Below, one piece after another: positions 15,726 through 25,063 of a stretch of DNA of 64,000 nt. The stretch is from Streptomyces tendae (GTDB taxonomy: Bacteria; Actinomycetota; Actinomycetes; Streptomycetales; Streptomycetaceae). Numbering within the stretch: the stretch's first letter is position 1; each line of letters begins with the position of its first letter. The notes under the pieces are model-generated. The model had not been told where the DNA came from. It saw only the letters and a program-made list of their open reading frames with translations, and searched no databases. The position numbers were made by a program, and so were the translations under genes. The DNA is taken from assembly GCF_008632955.1 (NCBI RefSeq), contig NZ_CP043959.1, positions 3,286,001-3,350,000 on the forward strand. Direction: 5' to 3'.

Positions 15726-17855
15726 GTGACGGCTCGCGACGGCTCATGTCGCAGCACGCCTCGCGTCGAGGGCCGCGTCGTTGGGATCGGGACAGGGAGC
15801 GGGGACCGGCACGTGCAGCCACAAGGCGGACGAGGGAGCCGACGGGGCGAGGGGCTCCGACACCCGGGACCGGCCGGCACGCCCGGTCCGCCCGGGACCC
15901 GGACCGGCGGCGGAGCCGCGCCCGGCACCACGATCGTGGCCCGCACACCCGACCGCGGCGCCCCCCGGTCCACCGGCCCCGGCGCCCGCCGGGGCGGCCC
16001 GGCCGGACGGCCGGAGCGCCGCGAGGGCGGACGCCACGGACGGCCCTCCGCACGGACCACCGCGGGCCTGCCCGAGACGCACATACGGTCCCAGCTCCTC
16101 CGGCTCGCCGTACTGCCGCCCGTCGCGGTGGCCCTGAGCGCCTGCGCCGCCGTGCTGTTCACCGTCCGCTCCACCGGCGCACGGCCCGGCGCCTCCCTGT
16201 GGGCCGTGCTCTCCGGTGCCACCGCGGTGGCCCTCGCCGGCATCGTCATCGCCGCCGTGGCCGCCGAGCGCGCGGCCCGCTCCGTGCACGACCGCGTCGG
16301 CGCCCTGCGCCGGAGCACCGCACGGCGCGAGGCCGACCTGCACGCCCTCGTCGAGGCCCTGCGCAACGGCGAGCCGCCGCCCCCGCGCGGCCGGCGCGAC
16401 GAACGGCCGGCCGACGGCGACGAGTTCGACCTGCTCGCGGCCGACCTCGCCCGCGCCCACGACGGCGCGGTGGCCGCCGTCGTGCAGGCCGTGCAGCTCT
16501 CCAGCCAGGCGGGCAGCGAACAGAAACTCGAGGTGTTCGTCAACCTCGCCCGGCGTCTGCAGTCACTGGTGCACCGCGAGATCTCCATCCTCGACGAGCT
16601 GGAGAACGAGATGGAGGACCCCGACCTGCTCAAGGGGCTCTTCCACGTCGACCATCTCGCCACCCGCATCCGCCGCCACGCCGAGAACCTCGCCGTGCTC
16701 GGCGGGGCCGTCTCCCGCCGGCAGTGGAGCAACCCGGTCCCCATGACCGAGGTGCTGCGCTCGGCGATCGCCGAGGTCGAGCAGTACTCGCGGGTCAAAC
16801 TGGTCCCGCCGGTCGACGGCACCCTGCGCGGGCACGCGGTCGCCGACGTCATCCACCTGCTGGCCGAACTCGTGGAGAACGCCACGGTGTTCTCGGCCCC
16901 GCACACCCAGGTGCTGCTGCGGGCGAACCTCGTCACCTCCGGACTGGCCGTCGAGGTCGAGGACCGGGGCCTCGGGATGCCCGTCGGCGAGCAGGACCGG
17001 ATGAACGCGCTGCTCACCGACCCGGACCAGGTGCACGTCGCCAGCCTGCTGGCCGACGGCCGGATCGGCCTGTTCGTCGTGTCCCAGCTCGCCCGGCGGC
17101 ACGGCATCCACGTCCGGCTGCAGACCAACATCTACGGCGGGGTGCAGGCCGTGCTGGTCGTGCCGCAGGCCCTGCTCGGCGGGGAACCGGCCGCCGTCGC
17201 CGGCGCACCGGGAACCACCGCGCCCCTGTCCTCGGCGGACACCGGCGCGGTGCCCACGGTCCGTCACACACCGGCCCTGTCCGGCCCGTCGGCCACCCCG
17301 GCGGACAGGTCGCCGGGCGGCCCGGCGGATGTCCTGCCGGACACACCCGCACCCGGCGCCGCGCACGCCGTCCCGGCCCACCCACCCGCGCCCTTGTCGG
17401 CCCCGCTCGCCCGGCCCGCCCCGGCCGTGTCCCCCGACAACGGTGCCGTACCGCCACCGCTGCCCCTGCGCGGCTCCCGGGCCGCACGGCCCACACCCGC
17501 CGAGGCCGTACCCGGCGTCCACCACACCGGCCACGGCGAGCAGGACTCCGCGGGCGACCGGCGGCCCACGCCCCTCGTCCCGCGCGCCACCCCGGTCCGC
17601 GGCACCATGGGCAGGCCCCAACTGCCCCGCCGCCGCGCCCAGGAGCACATCGCGCCCCAGCTGCGCGACGGGCCCGCGCCCCGGCAGGACAGCGCGCACG
17701 TCCCCGGCCACGATCCCCAGCTGATGGCCGCCTTCCAACGGGGCATCAGCCTCGCGGAGTCCCAGGCGGAGTCCCCCGCGCCCGCGCGGCCCGCCGTGCC
17801 CGCACCCCGCACCGACCACACCGCCCGGCACGACGGGAGCGCGTCCGCCGGATGA
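15726..17855 (+). CDS. cvnA: Conservon sensor: nitrate-sensor-like histidine kinase ATPase (CvnA-type)
   Basis: First gene of a conservon. After a low-complexity Arg/Gly/Pro N-terminus there are two membrane segments (about residues 123-147 and 157-180), a helical HAMP/dimerisation-like part (FVNLARRLQSLVHREISILDE has no clear phospho-His box), and an HATPase domain with N box LLAELVENAT, G1 VEDRGLGM and G2 DGRIGLFVVSQ. A Pro/Ala-rich tail of about 200 residues follows. In S. coelicolor such proteins form a membrane complex with the roadblock and GTPase partners. The start is uncertain: GTG 15726 is the longest; GTG 15813 or later may be real because the first 110 residues are not domain-like. 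Confidence 0.85.
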   Translation: MTARDGSCRSTPRVEGRVVGIGTGSGDRHVQPQGGRGSRRGEGLRHPGPAGTPGPPGTRTGGGAAPGTTIVARTPDRGAPRSTGPGARRGGPAGRPERREGGRHGRPSARTTAGLPETHIRSQLLRLAVLPPVAVALSACAAVLFTVRSTGARPGASLWAVLSGATAVALAGIVIAAVAAERAARSVHDRVGALRRSTARREADLHALVEALRNGEPPPPRGRRDERPADGDEFDLLAADLARAHDGAVAAVVQAVQLSSQAGSEQKLEVFVNLARRLQSLVHREISILDELENEMEDPDLLKGLFHVDHLATRIRRHAENLAVLGGAVSRRQWSNPVPMTEVLRSAIAEVEQYSRVKLVPPVDGTLRGHAVADVIHLLAELVENATVFSAPHTQVLLRANLVTSGLAVEVEDRGLGMPVGEQDRMNALLTDPDQVHVASLLADGRIGLFVVSQLARRHGIHVRLQTNIYGGVQAVLVVPQALLGGEPAAVAGAPGTTAPLSSADTGAVPTVRHTPALSGPSATPADRSPGGPADVLPDTPAPGAAHAVPAHPPAPLSAPLARPAPAVSPDNGAVPPPLPLRGSRAARPTPAEAVPGVHHTGHGEQDSAGDRRPTPLVPRATPVRGTMGRPQLPRRRAQEHIAPQLRDGPAPRQDSAHVPGHDPQLMAAFQRGISLAESQAESPAPARPAVPAPRTDHTARHDGSASAG

Positions 17856-17911
17856 CCACCCCCACCCCCACCGCTCCCGCAGACCTTCGTACCCCAAGGA
17901 GTCGATCCACC

Positions 17912-18346
17912 ATGGCGAGCGATGCGCCGACCGCCCAGGTATCCGACCTCGACTGGCTGATGAGCGGCCTCGTGCAACGCGTGCCGCACACCCGCAGCGC
18001 CGTCCTGCTGTCCTGCGACGGACTGGTGAAGTCCGTCCACGGCCTCGACCCGGACGCCGCCGACCACATGGCCGCCCTCGCCTCCGGCCTGTACTCCCTC
18101 GGCCGCAGCGCCGGCATCCGCTTCGGCGACGGCGGCGACGTCCGGCAGGTCGTCGTCGAGCTCGACTCGACGCTGCTGTTCGTCACCACGGCCGGATCCG
18201 GCACCTGCCTCGCCGTGATGGCCGGCCGCGAGGCCGACGCGGCGGTGCTCGGCTACGAGATGGCGATGCTGGTGAAGTCCGTCCGGCCGTACCTGATGAC
18301 AGCTCCCCGGCAGCAGGGCGTCGAGCCCCCGGCGATGAGGCCTTGA
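17912..18346 (+). CDS. cvnB: Conservon roadblock/LC7 protein (CvnB-type)
   Basis: A 144-residue roadblock/LC7-domain protein: LDWLMSGLVQRVPHTRSAVLLSCDGLV and the late FVTTAGSGTCLAVMAGREAD are typical. It is thought to act as a GTPase partner like MglB. AAGGAG (17896-17901) lies 10 nt before ATG 17912; an earlier in-frame ATG at 17852 overlaps the cvnA stop but has no good ribosome site. The next gene begins inside its stop codon (TTGA). Confidence 0.9.
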   Translation: MASDAPTAQVSDLDWLMSGLVQRVPHTRSAVLLSCDGLVKSVHGLDPDAADHMAALASGLYSLGRSAGIRFGDGGDVRQVVVELDSTLLFVTTAGSGTCLAVMAGREADAAVLGYEMAMLVKSVRPYLMTAPRQQGVEPPAMRP

Positions 18347-18720
18347 GCGTGCAGGCGGCCGGTGACGGGCCGTGGCTCGACGACGCGGCCGGCCGGCTGG
18401 TGCGCCCCTTCACGGTCAGCAACGGGCGTACCCGTCCGACCGTCGCCCTCGACCTCATGTCGCAGGTGCGGGCCACCGGCGCCACCCCCCTCGGCTATCT
18501 CGGCCCCGAGCACGCGCAGGCCCTCGACCTGTGCCGCGCACCCGTCCCGGTCGCCGAGGTCTCCGCCCACCTGGGGCTGCCGGTGGCCGTCACCAAGGTG
18601 CTGCTGGCGGACCTCGTCGACTGCGGCGCGCTGACCGACAAACCCCCCGTGTTCCACCACAACCCGACGGACCGGGCCCTTCTGGAGGCAGTGCTCGATG
18701 GACTACGACGACAGCTCTGA
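18343..18720 (+). CDS. cvnC: DUF742 conservon protein (CvnC-type)
   Basis: A 125-residue DUF742 protein with the conserved RLVRPFTVSNGRTRPT near residue 18 and a winged-helix-like C-terminal part (PVAVTKVLLADLVDCGAL). TTG at 18343 overlaps the upstream stop by 4 nt, and its own 3' end overlaps the GTPase gene by 23 nt, so the three are translationally coupled. Role in the conservon complex is not well defined. Confidence 0.9.
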   Translation: MSVQAAGDGPWLDDAAGRLVRPFTVSNGRTRPTVALDLMSQVRATGATPLGYLGPEHAQALDLCRAPVPVAEVSAHLGLPVAVTKVLLADLVDCGALTDKPPVFHHNPTDRALLEAVLDGLRRQL

Positions 18721-19327
18721 CCGGGTCGACGGCGCCGGGCACGGCGACGACCTGTTCCCGACCGCCCTCAAGATCCTGGTGGCGGGCGGGTTCGGGGTGG
18801 GCAAGACCACCTTCGTGGGCGCGGTCAGCGAGATCGCGCCGCTCAGCACGGAGGAGCTGCTCACCACCGTCAGCGCCGCCACCGACAACCTCGACGGCAT
18901 CGAGAACAAGGTCGAGACGACCGTGGCCATGGACTTCGGCCGCATCACCCTCGACGCCCAACACGTGTTGTACCTGTTCGGCACGCCCGGCCAGGAACGC
19001 TTCTGGTTCATGTGGGACGAACTGTGCGAGGGCGCCCTCGGCGCGGTGATCCTCGCCGACACCCGGCGCCTGGAGGAGTGCTTCGCGGCGGTCGACTTCT
19101 TCGAGCAGCGCGGTCTCCGGTTCGTCGTCGCCGTCAACGAGTTCGACGGCGCCTTCCGCTACGACCCCGGGGAGGTACGGGCCGCCCTCGACCTCCCGGA
19201 CGAGGTGCCCGTCGTCTGCTGCGACGCCCGCATCTCCAGCTCCGGCGTGCAGACCCTGCTGACACTCGTCCGCCACCTCATCGCGCACACGCCCGCCACA
19301 TACACGGGGTACGGCGCCCCCCTGTGA
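18698..19327 (+). CDS. cvnD: Conservon Ras-like small GTPase (CvnD-type)
   Basis: A 209-residue GTP-binding protein of the MglA/CvnD group. P-loop GGFGVGKTT near residue 29, the switch region containing TVAMDFGRI, G3 as LFGTPGQERF and G4-like NEFDG are present. It probably cycles on the membrane complex formed by CvnA and the roadblock protein. It overlaps the DUF742 gene by 23 nt, beginning in another frame at ATG 18698. Confidence 0.93.
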   Translation: MDYDDSSDRVDGAGHGDDLFPTALKILVAGGFGVGKTTFVGAVSEIAPLSTEELLTTVSAATDNLDGIENKVETTVAMDFGRITLDAQHVLYLFGTPGQERFWFMWDELCEGALGAVILADTRRLEECFAAVDFFEQRGLRFVVAVNEFDGAFRYDPGEVRAALDLPDEVPVVCCDARISSSGVQTLLTLVRHLIAHTPATYTGYGAPL

Positions 19328-19387
19328 TCCCCGCTCACCGTCTCGGAGCCCGTCCATGAACCACGCCCACCTCCCGGGAGTCCGCCC

Positions 19388-19963
19388 ATGAGCTACGACC
19401 CGCCCCGCCCGGCCGGTCGACTGCTGCTCACCCCGGAGGACCGACAGGCCCCGGAACGCGCCCGCAGACTGCGTCGGCTGGGCCTCGGGGAGCACCCCGA
19501 TCCCGGGCTCGACGCTTTCGCCCGTGGTCTCGCCGAGCTCACCGGGGCGCCGTACGCCGTGGTCAACTTCCTCGGCGAACACGGGCAGTTCTTCGCCGGC
19601 CTGTACACCCCGGGCGTCTCCCCGGTCCTGCGCAGTGACGGCACCGGCGCCGTGCTGGGCCGGGCGCTGCCCCGCGACCACGGCTTCTGCACCCATGTGG
19701 TGGCCCGGCGCAAGGCGCTGGTCCTGGAGGACGTGAGCGACTACCCGCGGTTCGCGGGCAACGCGGTCGTGGACGAATTCGGCGTCCGCTCCTACATGGG
19801 GGCGCCGCTCATCGACGGCACCGGCATGGTGCTGGGCACCGTCGCGGTCAGCGACATCCGGCCGCGTGGCTGGGGGCAGCCCGGACTCGCCGCCATCAAG
19901 GCGCAGGCCGCCGAACTCGTCGTACGGCTGGAGCGCCGGGAGGGCGACGGGCTGCCGCTGTGA
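19388..19963 (+). CDS. GAF domain protein of the conservon
   Basis: A 191-residue GAF protein. DAFARGLAELTGAPYAVVNF (about 40-60), the segment RDHGFCTHVVARRKALVLED and YMGAPLIDGTGMVLGTVAV mark a full GAF fold; no output domain is attached. GGGAG precedes ATG 19388, 60 nt after the GTPase gene. Several Streptomyces conservons have an extra fifth gene; this one likely supplies the signal-sensing element. Ligand unknown. Confidence 0.85.
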   Translation: MSYDPPRPAGRLLLTPEDRQAPERARRLRRLGLGEHPDPGLDAFARGLAELTGAPYAVVNFLGEHGQFFAGLYTPGVSPVLRSDGTGAVLGRALPRDHGFCTHVVARRKALVLEDVSDYPRFAGNAVVDEFGVRSYMGAPLIDGTGMVLGTVAVSDIRPRGWGQPGLAAIKAQAAELVVRLERREGDGLPL

Positions 19964-20146
19964 GGCGAGGCGCCCGCCCGCGGCCGGACGGGTGACGCGT
20001 GAAGCAAAGCTGTGGCCGCGCTTAAGAAATCCTCGATGGACCGGTGAGGGTGTTGTACGGCAGATTGCAGTGCATTCCACTCCTCTTCCCGGACCGGGCC
20101 GCTGCGGCGTGCCCGGGCGCGGGACTCACCCTCAGGAGCCGTAGCG

Positions 20147-21178
20147 TTGAAGGCGCTGGTCAAGGAGAAGGCGGAGCCCGGGCTGTGGCTCATGGACGTC
20201 CCGGAGCCCGCCGTCGGACCCGGCGACGTGCTGATCAAGGTGCTGCGCACCGGTATCTGCGGCACCGACCTGCACATTCGTAACTGGGACGGCTGGGCGC
20301 AGCAGACCGTCGACACCCCGCTGGTCCTCGGGCACGAGTTCGTCGGCGAGGTCGTGGAGACCGGCCGGGACGTCCCCGACGACATCAAGCCCGGTGACCG
20401 GGTCAGCGGCGAGGGCCACCTGGTGTGCGGCAAGTGCCGCAACTGCCTGGCCGGCCGCCGCCACCTCTGCCGGGCCACCGTCGGTCTGGGAGTCGGGCGC
20501 GACGGCGCGTTCGCCGAGTACGTCGTGCTGCCCGCCACGAACGTCTGGGTGCACCGCGTCCCCGTCGACCTCGACGTCGCCGCGATCTTCGACCCGTTCG
20601 GCAACGCCGTGCACACCGCGCTGTCCTTCCCGCTGGTCGGTGAGGACGTCCTGATCACCGGCGCCGGTCCGATCGGGCTGATGGCCGCCGCCGTGGCCCG
20701 CCACGCGGGCGCGCGCAACGTCGTGATCACCGACGTCAGCGAGGAGCGCCTGGAACTCGCCCGCAAGATCGGCGCGACCCTGGCGCTGAACGTGTCCGAG
20801 TCGACGATCGCCGACGGGCAGCACACCCTCGGCCTGCGCGAGGGCTTCGACATCGGCCTGGAGATGTCCGGCCGCCCCGAGGCGATGCGCGACATGATCG
20901 CCAACATGACCCACGGCGGCCGCATCGCCATGCTCGGCCTGCCCGCCGAGGAGTTCCCGGTCGACTGGGCCCGCGTCGTCACCTCGATGATCACCGTCAA
21001 GGGCATCTACGGCCGCGAGATGTTCGAGACCTGGTACGCCATGTCGGTGCTGCTGGAGGGCGGACTCGACCTCGCCCCCGTCATCACCGGCCGCTACTCC
21101 CACCGCGACTTCGAGGCCGCCTTCGAGGACGCCGCCGGCGGCAAGGGCGGCAAGGTCATCCTCGACTGGACCGCGTAA
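20147..21178 (+). CDS. tdh: L-threonine 3-dehydrogenase
   Basis: A 343-residue zinc-dependent medium-chain dehydrogenase oxidising L-threonine to 2-amino-3-ketobutyrate with NAD. CGTDLHI (catalytic Zn), GHEFVGEV, the structural-zinc cysteines in [15 protein letters not shown], the Rossmann [10 protein letters not shown] and [12 protein letters not shown] match Tdh. TTG at 20147 has AGGAG 8 nt upstream. kbl follows 28 nt downstream, so the pair makes glycine and acetyl-CoA from threonine. Confidence 0.96.
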   Translation: MKALVKEKAEPGLWLMDVPEPAVGPGDVLIKVLRTGICGTDLHIRNWDGWAQQTVDTPLVLGHEFVGEVVETGRDVPDDIKPGDRVSGEGHLVCGKCRNCLAGRRHLCRATVGLGVGRDGAFAEYVVLPATNVWVHRVPVDLDVAAIFDPFGNAVHTALSFPLVGEDVLITGAGPIGLMAAAVARHAGARNVVITDVSEERLELARKIGATLALNVSESTIADGQHTLGLREGFDIGLEMSGRPEAMRDMIANMTHGGRIAMLGLPAEEFPVDWARVVTSMITVKGIYGREMFETWYAMSVLLEGGLDLAPVITGRYSHRDFEAAFEDAAGGKGGKVILDWTA

Positions 21179-21206
21179 GTCATCTGCCTTCCAAGGAGCT
21201 TCTGAG

Positions 21207-22406
21207 ATGTTCGACTCCGTGCGCGACGACCTGCGCGCCACCCTCGACGAGATCCGCGCCGCCGGCCTGCACAAGCCCGAGCGCGTCATCGGCACCCCGC
21301 AGTCCGCGACCGTGAACGTCACCGCCGGCGGCCGCCCCGGCGAGGTCCTCAACTTCTGCGCCAACAACTACCTCGGCCTCGCCGACCACCCCGAGGTGAT
21401 CGCCGCCGCCCACGAGGCCCTGGACCGCTGGGGCTACGGCATGGCGTCCGTCCGCTTCATCTGCGGCACCCAGGAGGTGCACAAGGAGCTGGAGGCGCGT
21501 CTGTCGGCGTTCCTCGGCCAGGAGGACACGATCCTCTACTCCTCCTGCTTCGATGCCAACGGCGGTGTCTTCGAGACGCTGCTCGGCCCCGAGGACGCGG
21601 TGATCTCCGACGCGCTGAACCACGCGTCGATCATCGACGGCATCCGGCTCTCCAAGGCCCGCCGCTTCCGCTACGCCAACCGGGACATGGCCGACCTGGA
21701 GCGCCAGCTGAAGGAGGCCGCCGAGGGCGGTGCCCGCCGCACGCTGATCGTCACCGACGGCGTCTTCTCCATGGACGGCTACGTCGCCCCGCTGGACGAG
21801 ATCTGCGACCTCGCCGACCGGCACGGCGCCATGGTCATGGTCGACGACTCGCACGCCGTCGGGTTCGTCGGCCCCGGCGGCCGTGGCACGCCGGAACTGC
21901 ACGGCGTCATGGACCGCGTCGACATCATCACCGGCACGCTCGGCAAGGCCCTCGGCGGGGCCTCCGGCGGCTATGTCGCCGCCCGCGCCGAGATCGTCGC
22001 GCTGCTGCGCCAGCGCTCCCGCCCGTACCTGTTCTCCAACACCCTGGCCCCGGTGATCGCCGCCGCCTCCCTGAAGGTCCTGGACCTGCTGGAGTCGGCC
22101 GACGACCTGCGCGTCCGCCTGGCCGAGAACACCGCCCTGTTCCGCCGCCGGATGACCGAGGAGGGCTTCGACATCCTCCCCGGCGACCACGCCATCGCCC
22201 CGGTGATGATCGGCGACGCCTCCCGCGCCGGACGCATGGCGGAGCTGCTGCTCGAGCGCGGCGTGTACGTGATCGGCTTCTCCTACCCGGTGGTGCCCCA
22301 GGGTCAGGCCCGCATCCGCGTGCAGCTGTCGGCGGCGCACTCCACGGACGACGTGCACCGCGCCGTCGACGCGTTCGTCGCGGCGCGTGCGGAGCTCGAC
22401 GCCTGA
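21207..22406 (+). CDS. kbl: Glycine C-acetyltransferase (2-amino-3-ketobutyrate CoA ligase)
   Basis: A 399-residue PLP enzyme of the alpha-oxoamine synthase family, which splits 2-amino-3-ketobutyrate with CoA into glycine and acetyl-Co[16 protein letters not shown], the [11 protein letters not shown] motif and the PLP lysine in [14 protein letters not shown] are present, as is the ending [16 protein letters not shown] precedes the ATG. It forms an operon with tdh; a LysR gene follows 36 nt downstream. Confidence 0.97.
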   Translation: MFDSVRDDLRATLDEIRAAGLHKPERVIGTPQSATVNVTAGGRPGEVLNFCANNYLGLADHPEVIAAAHEALDRWGYGMASVRFICGTQEVHKELEARLSAFLGQEDTILYSSCFDANGGVFETLLGPEDAVISDALNHASIIDGIRLSKARRFRYANRDMADLERQLKEAAEGGARRTLIVTDGVFSMDGYVAPLDEICDLADRHGAMVMVDDSHAVGFVGPGGRGTPELHGVMDRVDIITGTLGKALGGASGGYVAARAEIVALLRQRSRPYLFSNTLAPVIAAASLKVLDLLESADDLRVRLAENTALFRRRMTEEGFDILPGDHAIAPVMIGDASRAGRMAELLLERGVYVIGFSYPVVPQGQARIRVQLSAAHSTDDVHRAVDAFVAARAELDA

Positions 22407-22442
22407 CCGTCGCGCACCGCTGCGTTTGAGACAATCGATCCC

Positions 22443-23348
22443 ATGATCGAGGCGCGGCGGCTCCACATCCTCCGTGCGGTGGCGGACCACCGCACGGTCA
22501 CCGCGGCGGCCGCCGCGCTGTACCTCACCCCCTCGGCCGTCTCCCAGCAGCTCACCGCGCTGGAACAGGAGACCGGCCACCGCCTGGTCGAGCGCGGCGC
22601 CAAGGGAGTACGGCTCACCCCGGCCGGGGAGATCCTGCTCAGCCACACCCACGCGGTCCTCGCCCAGCTGGAGCGGGCCGAGGCCGAGCTGGCCGCCTAC
22701 GGGGCGGGGGAGGCCGGCACCGTCACGGTCGCCGCCTTCGCCACCGGCATCGCGCAGGTCGTCGCGCCTTCGGTGGCCCGGCTCGCGCGGTCGGCGCCCG
22801 GCATCCGCATCAGGGTGCAGGACGCGGAGGGCGACGCCAGCCTGCCGATGGTCCTGGACCGGCAGGTCGACGTCGCCGTGGCGGTCGAGTACCGGGGGGC
22901 GCCCGCCGCCGACGACCCGCGGCTGACGCACGTCCCCCTGTACGCCGAGCCGTTCGACGCGGTCGTCCCCGTCACCCACCGCCTCGCCGACGGTCCCGAG
23001 GTGCCGCTCGCGGAGCTGGCCAAGGACCCCTGGATCGGCCCGTACCCCGGCAACCCGTGCCACGACGTGGTCGTGCTGGCCTGTGAGAACGCCGGGTTCC
23101 AGCCGCGCCTCGAACACTCCTCGGACGACTTCCGCGCGGTCGTCGCCCTCGCCTCGGCGGACGTGGGCGTGGCCCTCGTGCCCCGCTCGGCGCTGCGCGG
23201 CATGGACCTCGCGGGCGTGGTCGTCCGCCCGGTCGACGGGGTGGCGCCCACGCGCCGGGTGTTCGCCGCCGTGCGCCGGGGCGCCGAGGAGCACCCGCTG
23301 ATCCGCCCGGTCCTCGACGCGCTCCACGCCGCCGCCGAGGACGCCTGA
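22443..23348 (+). CDS. LysR family transcriptional regulator
   Basis: A 301-residue LysR regulator. The winged helix (LHILRAVADHRTVTAAAAAL, then SQQLTALEQETGHRLVERG) is canonical; the effector-binding domain spans about 90-295. GACAAT at 22429-22434 is a -10-like element only about 8 nt from the ATG, so the gene may be leaderless and read from its own promoter. It runs in the same direction as tdh-kbl; control of threonine catabolism is possible but unproven. Confidence 0.9.
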   Translation: MIEARRLHILRAVADHRTVTAAAAALYLTPSAVSQQLTALEQETGHRLVERGAKGVRLTPAGEILLSHTHAVLAQLERAEAELAAYGAGEAGTVTVAAFATGIAQVVAPSVARLARSAPGIRIRVQDAEGDASLPMVLDRQVDVAVAVEYRGAPAADDPRLTHVPLYAEPFDAVVPVTHRLADGPEVPLAELAKDPWIGPYPGNPCHDVVVLACENAGFQPRLEHSSDDFRAVVALASADVGVALVPRSALRGMDLAGVVVRPVDGVAPTRRVFAAVRRGAEEHPLIRPVLDALHAAAEDA

Positions 23349-23400
23349 GAGGCTCTCGCCGGACGAAGGCGACACGCGTGCCGAGCGTGGAGCGCCGCTG

Positions 23401-24054
23401 TCAGCCTTGCGGCGTCGGGTCGGGCCGGCGGGCCGGGGCGTATCGGGCGAGCATGGTCCGGACGGCCTCTTCGACGGCGTCGTGGATGTCGGAGGCCGCG
23501 GGGTTCCAGTCGGTCAGCAGCATGCGCGGCCACAGGACGTAGTTGGCGATCATGCCGAGGAACTGGTTCGCGGCGCTCTCGGCGTCCGGGACCTCGGCGT
23601 TGCCCGCCTCGTGCTCGGCTTCCAGGTAGTGCCGGACGGACGTGAAGTAGGGCAGTTTGCCGAGCTGGAACTGCATCCGTCCCAGTTCGGGGAAACGAGG
23701 CAGTTCGGCGATGACGATCCGGAACAGGGCTGCCATGCCGGGCCGGCCGACCAGGTCGGCATAGCGGTGGCCGATGGCGGTCAGTCCGGAGCGCAGGTCC
23801 CCTGTTCGCGGCCGAGCGGCGGCGTCGTCGGCGTCGCGCTGCCAGGACTCGGCGACGATGGCCTCGAAGAGTGCCGCCTTGGTCGGGAACTGCTTGAACA
23901 GAGTGGACTTCGAGACCCCGGCCGCTTCGGCGATCCGGGCCAGCGAGGTGCCGTCGTAGCCGCGGTCCAGGAACAGTTCCGTGGCCGCGGTGATGATCGC
24001 CTCGCGCTTGCGCTGAGCGAGTCTGCGGTGGTGTGCGGAGAGCTCTGCTGCCAT
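23401..24054 (-). CDS. TetR family transcriptional repressor
   Basis: A 217-residue TetR protein. The N-terminal three-helix DNA-binding domain reads KREAIITAATELFLDRGYDG, then SLARIAEAAGVSKSTLFKQF; a C-terminal ligand domain with a TetR_C-like segment follows. It is divergent from an SDR gene, and two GAGTCA-type palindromes lie between, so it most likely represses itself and the SDR gene. The inducer is unknown. Confidence 0.92.
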   Translation of the reverse strand: MAAELSAHHRRLAQRKREAIITAATELFLDRGYDGTSLARIAEAAGVSKSTLFKQFPTKAALFEAIVAESWQRDADDAAARPRTGDLRSGLTAIGHRYADLVGRPGMAALFRIVIAELPRFPELGRMQFQLGKLPYFTSVRHYLEAEHEAGNAEVPDAESAANQFLGMIANYVLWPRMLLTDWNPAASDIHDAVEEAVRTMLARYAPARRPDPTPQG

Positions 24055-24076
24055 GCGGACAGTATGCCGTAGATCC

Positions 24077-24100
24077 GAGGCGAGTCACTTGACTCGCCTC
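24077..24100. promoter_or_regulatory. TetR operator 1 with SDR promoter
   Basis: GAGGCGAGTCA and TGACTCGCCTC flank a 2-nt centre (CT), a perfect 24-bp palindrome. TTGACT inside it (24089-24094), 18 nt, then TACGGT (24113-24118) makes a good promoter for the SDR gene, so repressor binding would block it. Confidence 0.78.
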
Positions 24101-24129
24101 ATTGGTGCTGCCTACGGTACGAGAGGAAG

Positions 24130-24147
24130 GCGAGTCGAGTGACTCGC
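24130..24147. promoter_or_regulatory. TetR operator 2
   Basis: GCGAGTC/GACTCGC flanking GAGT shares the GCGAGTC half-sites of operator 1 and lies just downstream of the SDR -10, about 55 nt before its ATG. Centre-to-centre distance to operator 1 is about 50 nt. Confidence 0.65.
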
Positions 24148-24201
24148 ATCGCATCTGCGACGCCCGGGTGAGCCGATGGTCGCGCGGCGGAGGGACAGTT
24201 C

Positions 24202-24960
24202 ATGACCAACGACAGGATCGCTTTGGTGACCGGCGCGAATCGCGGTCTCGGACGTGCCGCGGCCGTCGCCCTGGCCGCACGCGGGGTGCGGGTCCTGGTC
24301 ACCCACCGCGGCGACGCGGACGGGGCCGGAAGGACGGCGGAACAGGCGCGGGCGGCGGGTGGGACCGCCGCTGTGCTCCGGCTCGACATCGGTGACGTCT
24401 CCTCCTTCCCGTCCTTCACCTCCGCACTGGGTGAGCAGTTGGAGCGCTGGGGTGCTTCGCGGTTCGACATCCTGGTCAACAACGCCGGGGTGGGGATCTT
24501 CGGACCGCTGGAGGGCGTCACGACCGACGACTTCGACACGGTGATGGGCACCAACGTCCGGGGCACGTTCTTCCTCACCCAGGCACTCGTGCCACTGCTG
24601 GCCCGGGGCGGCCGCGTCATCAACGTCTCGACGTCACTGACCCGGCACACCAGCCCCGCCACGTCGGTCTACTCCGCCTCGAAGGCCGCCGTCGAAGCCT
24701 TGAGCCGCACCCTCGCCGCAGAGCTCGGCCCGCGCGGCATCCGGGTCAACTCCGTCGCCCCGGGGCCGACCGCCACGGACTTCAACGGTGGGGCGATGCG
24801 GGACGACGCCGGGATGCGCCAGGTTCTGGCCGGGCAGACCGCGCTCGGCCGCGTCGGCGAACCCGAGGAGATCGGCGACGCCATCGCCACCCTGGCCTCC
24901 GACGGCCTGCGCTGGGTCACCGCCCAGCGGATCGAGGTCTCCGGCGGCGCCCTCCTCTGA
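24202..24960 (+). CDS. SDR family oxidoreductase
   Basis: A 252-residue classical short-chain dehydrogenase. TGANRGLGRAAAVAL is the cofactor glycine motif, NNAGVGIFG the NNAG motif, and the active site is Ser (NVSTSLTRH), Tyr and Lys in YSASKAAVEAL. PGPTATDF and the VSGGALL ending are typical. GGAGGG precedes the ATG. It is controlled by a divergent TetR repressor and two operators, an arrangement often linked to detoxification or xenobiotic reduction; the substrate is unknown. Confidence 0.9.
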   Translation: MTNDRIALVTGANRGLGRAAAVALAARGVRVLVTHRGDADGAGRTAEQARAAGGTAAVLRLDIGDVSSFPSFTSALGEQLERWGASRFDILVNNAGVGIFGPLEGVTTDDFDTVMGTNVRGTFFLTQALVPLLARGGRVINVSTSLTRHTSPATSVYSASKAAVEALSRTLAAELGPRGIRVNSVAPGPTATDFNGGAMRDDAGMRQVLAGQTALGRVGEPEEIGDAIATLASDGLRWVTAQRIEVSGGALL

Positions 24961-25045
24961 GCGGCCCGGGCGACGGCCTGGGGGACGCGGGCGGCCGACG
25001 TCGCGGGGCGGCTTTCGGGTCGCCGGCTTCCAGGCCGGTCGTATT

Positions 25046-25060
25046 CGGGATATCGTCCCG
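25046..25060. promoter_or_regulatory. Probable autoregulatory operator of the XRE-cupin gene
   Basis: CGGGATATCGTCCCG is an imperfect palindrome (CGGGA/TCCCG arms) ending 3 nt before the GTG start. No ribosome binding site is visible, so the mRNA may be leaderless and the operator would overlap the promoter. Confidence 0.55.
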
Positions 25061-25063
25061 GAT

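Noticed and set aside
20000..20146. Glycine or threonine riboswitch before tdh
   Set aside because: No conserved aptamer blocks were seen in the leader; only a TTG start with a normal ribosome site.
21180..23375. A 731-codon minus-strand frame under kbl and the LysR gene
   Set aside because: Antisense of two clear genes; no domain seen.
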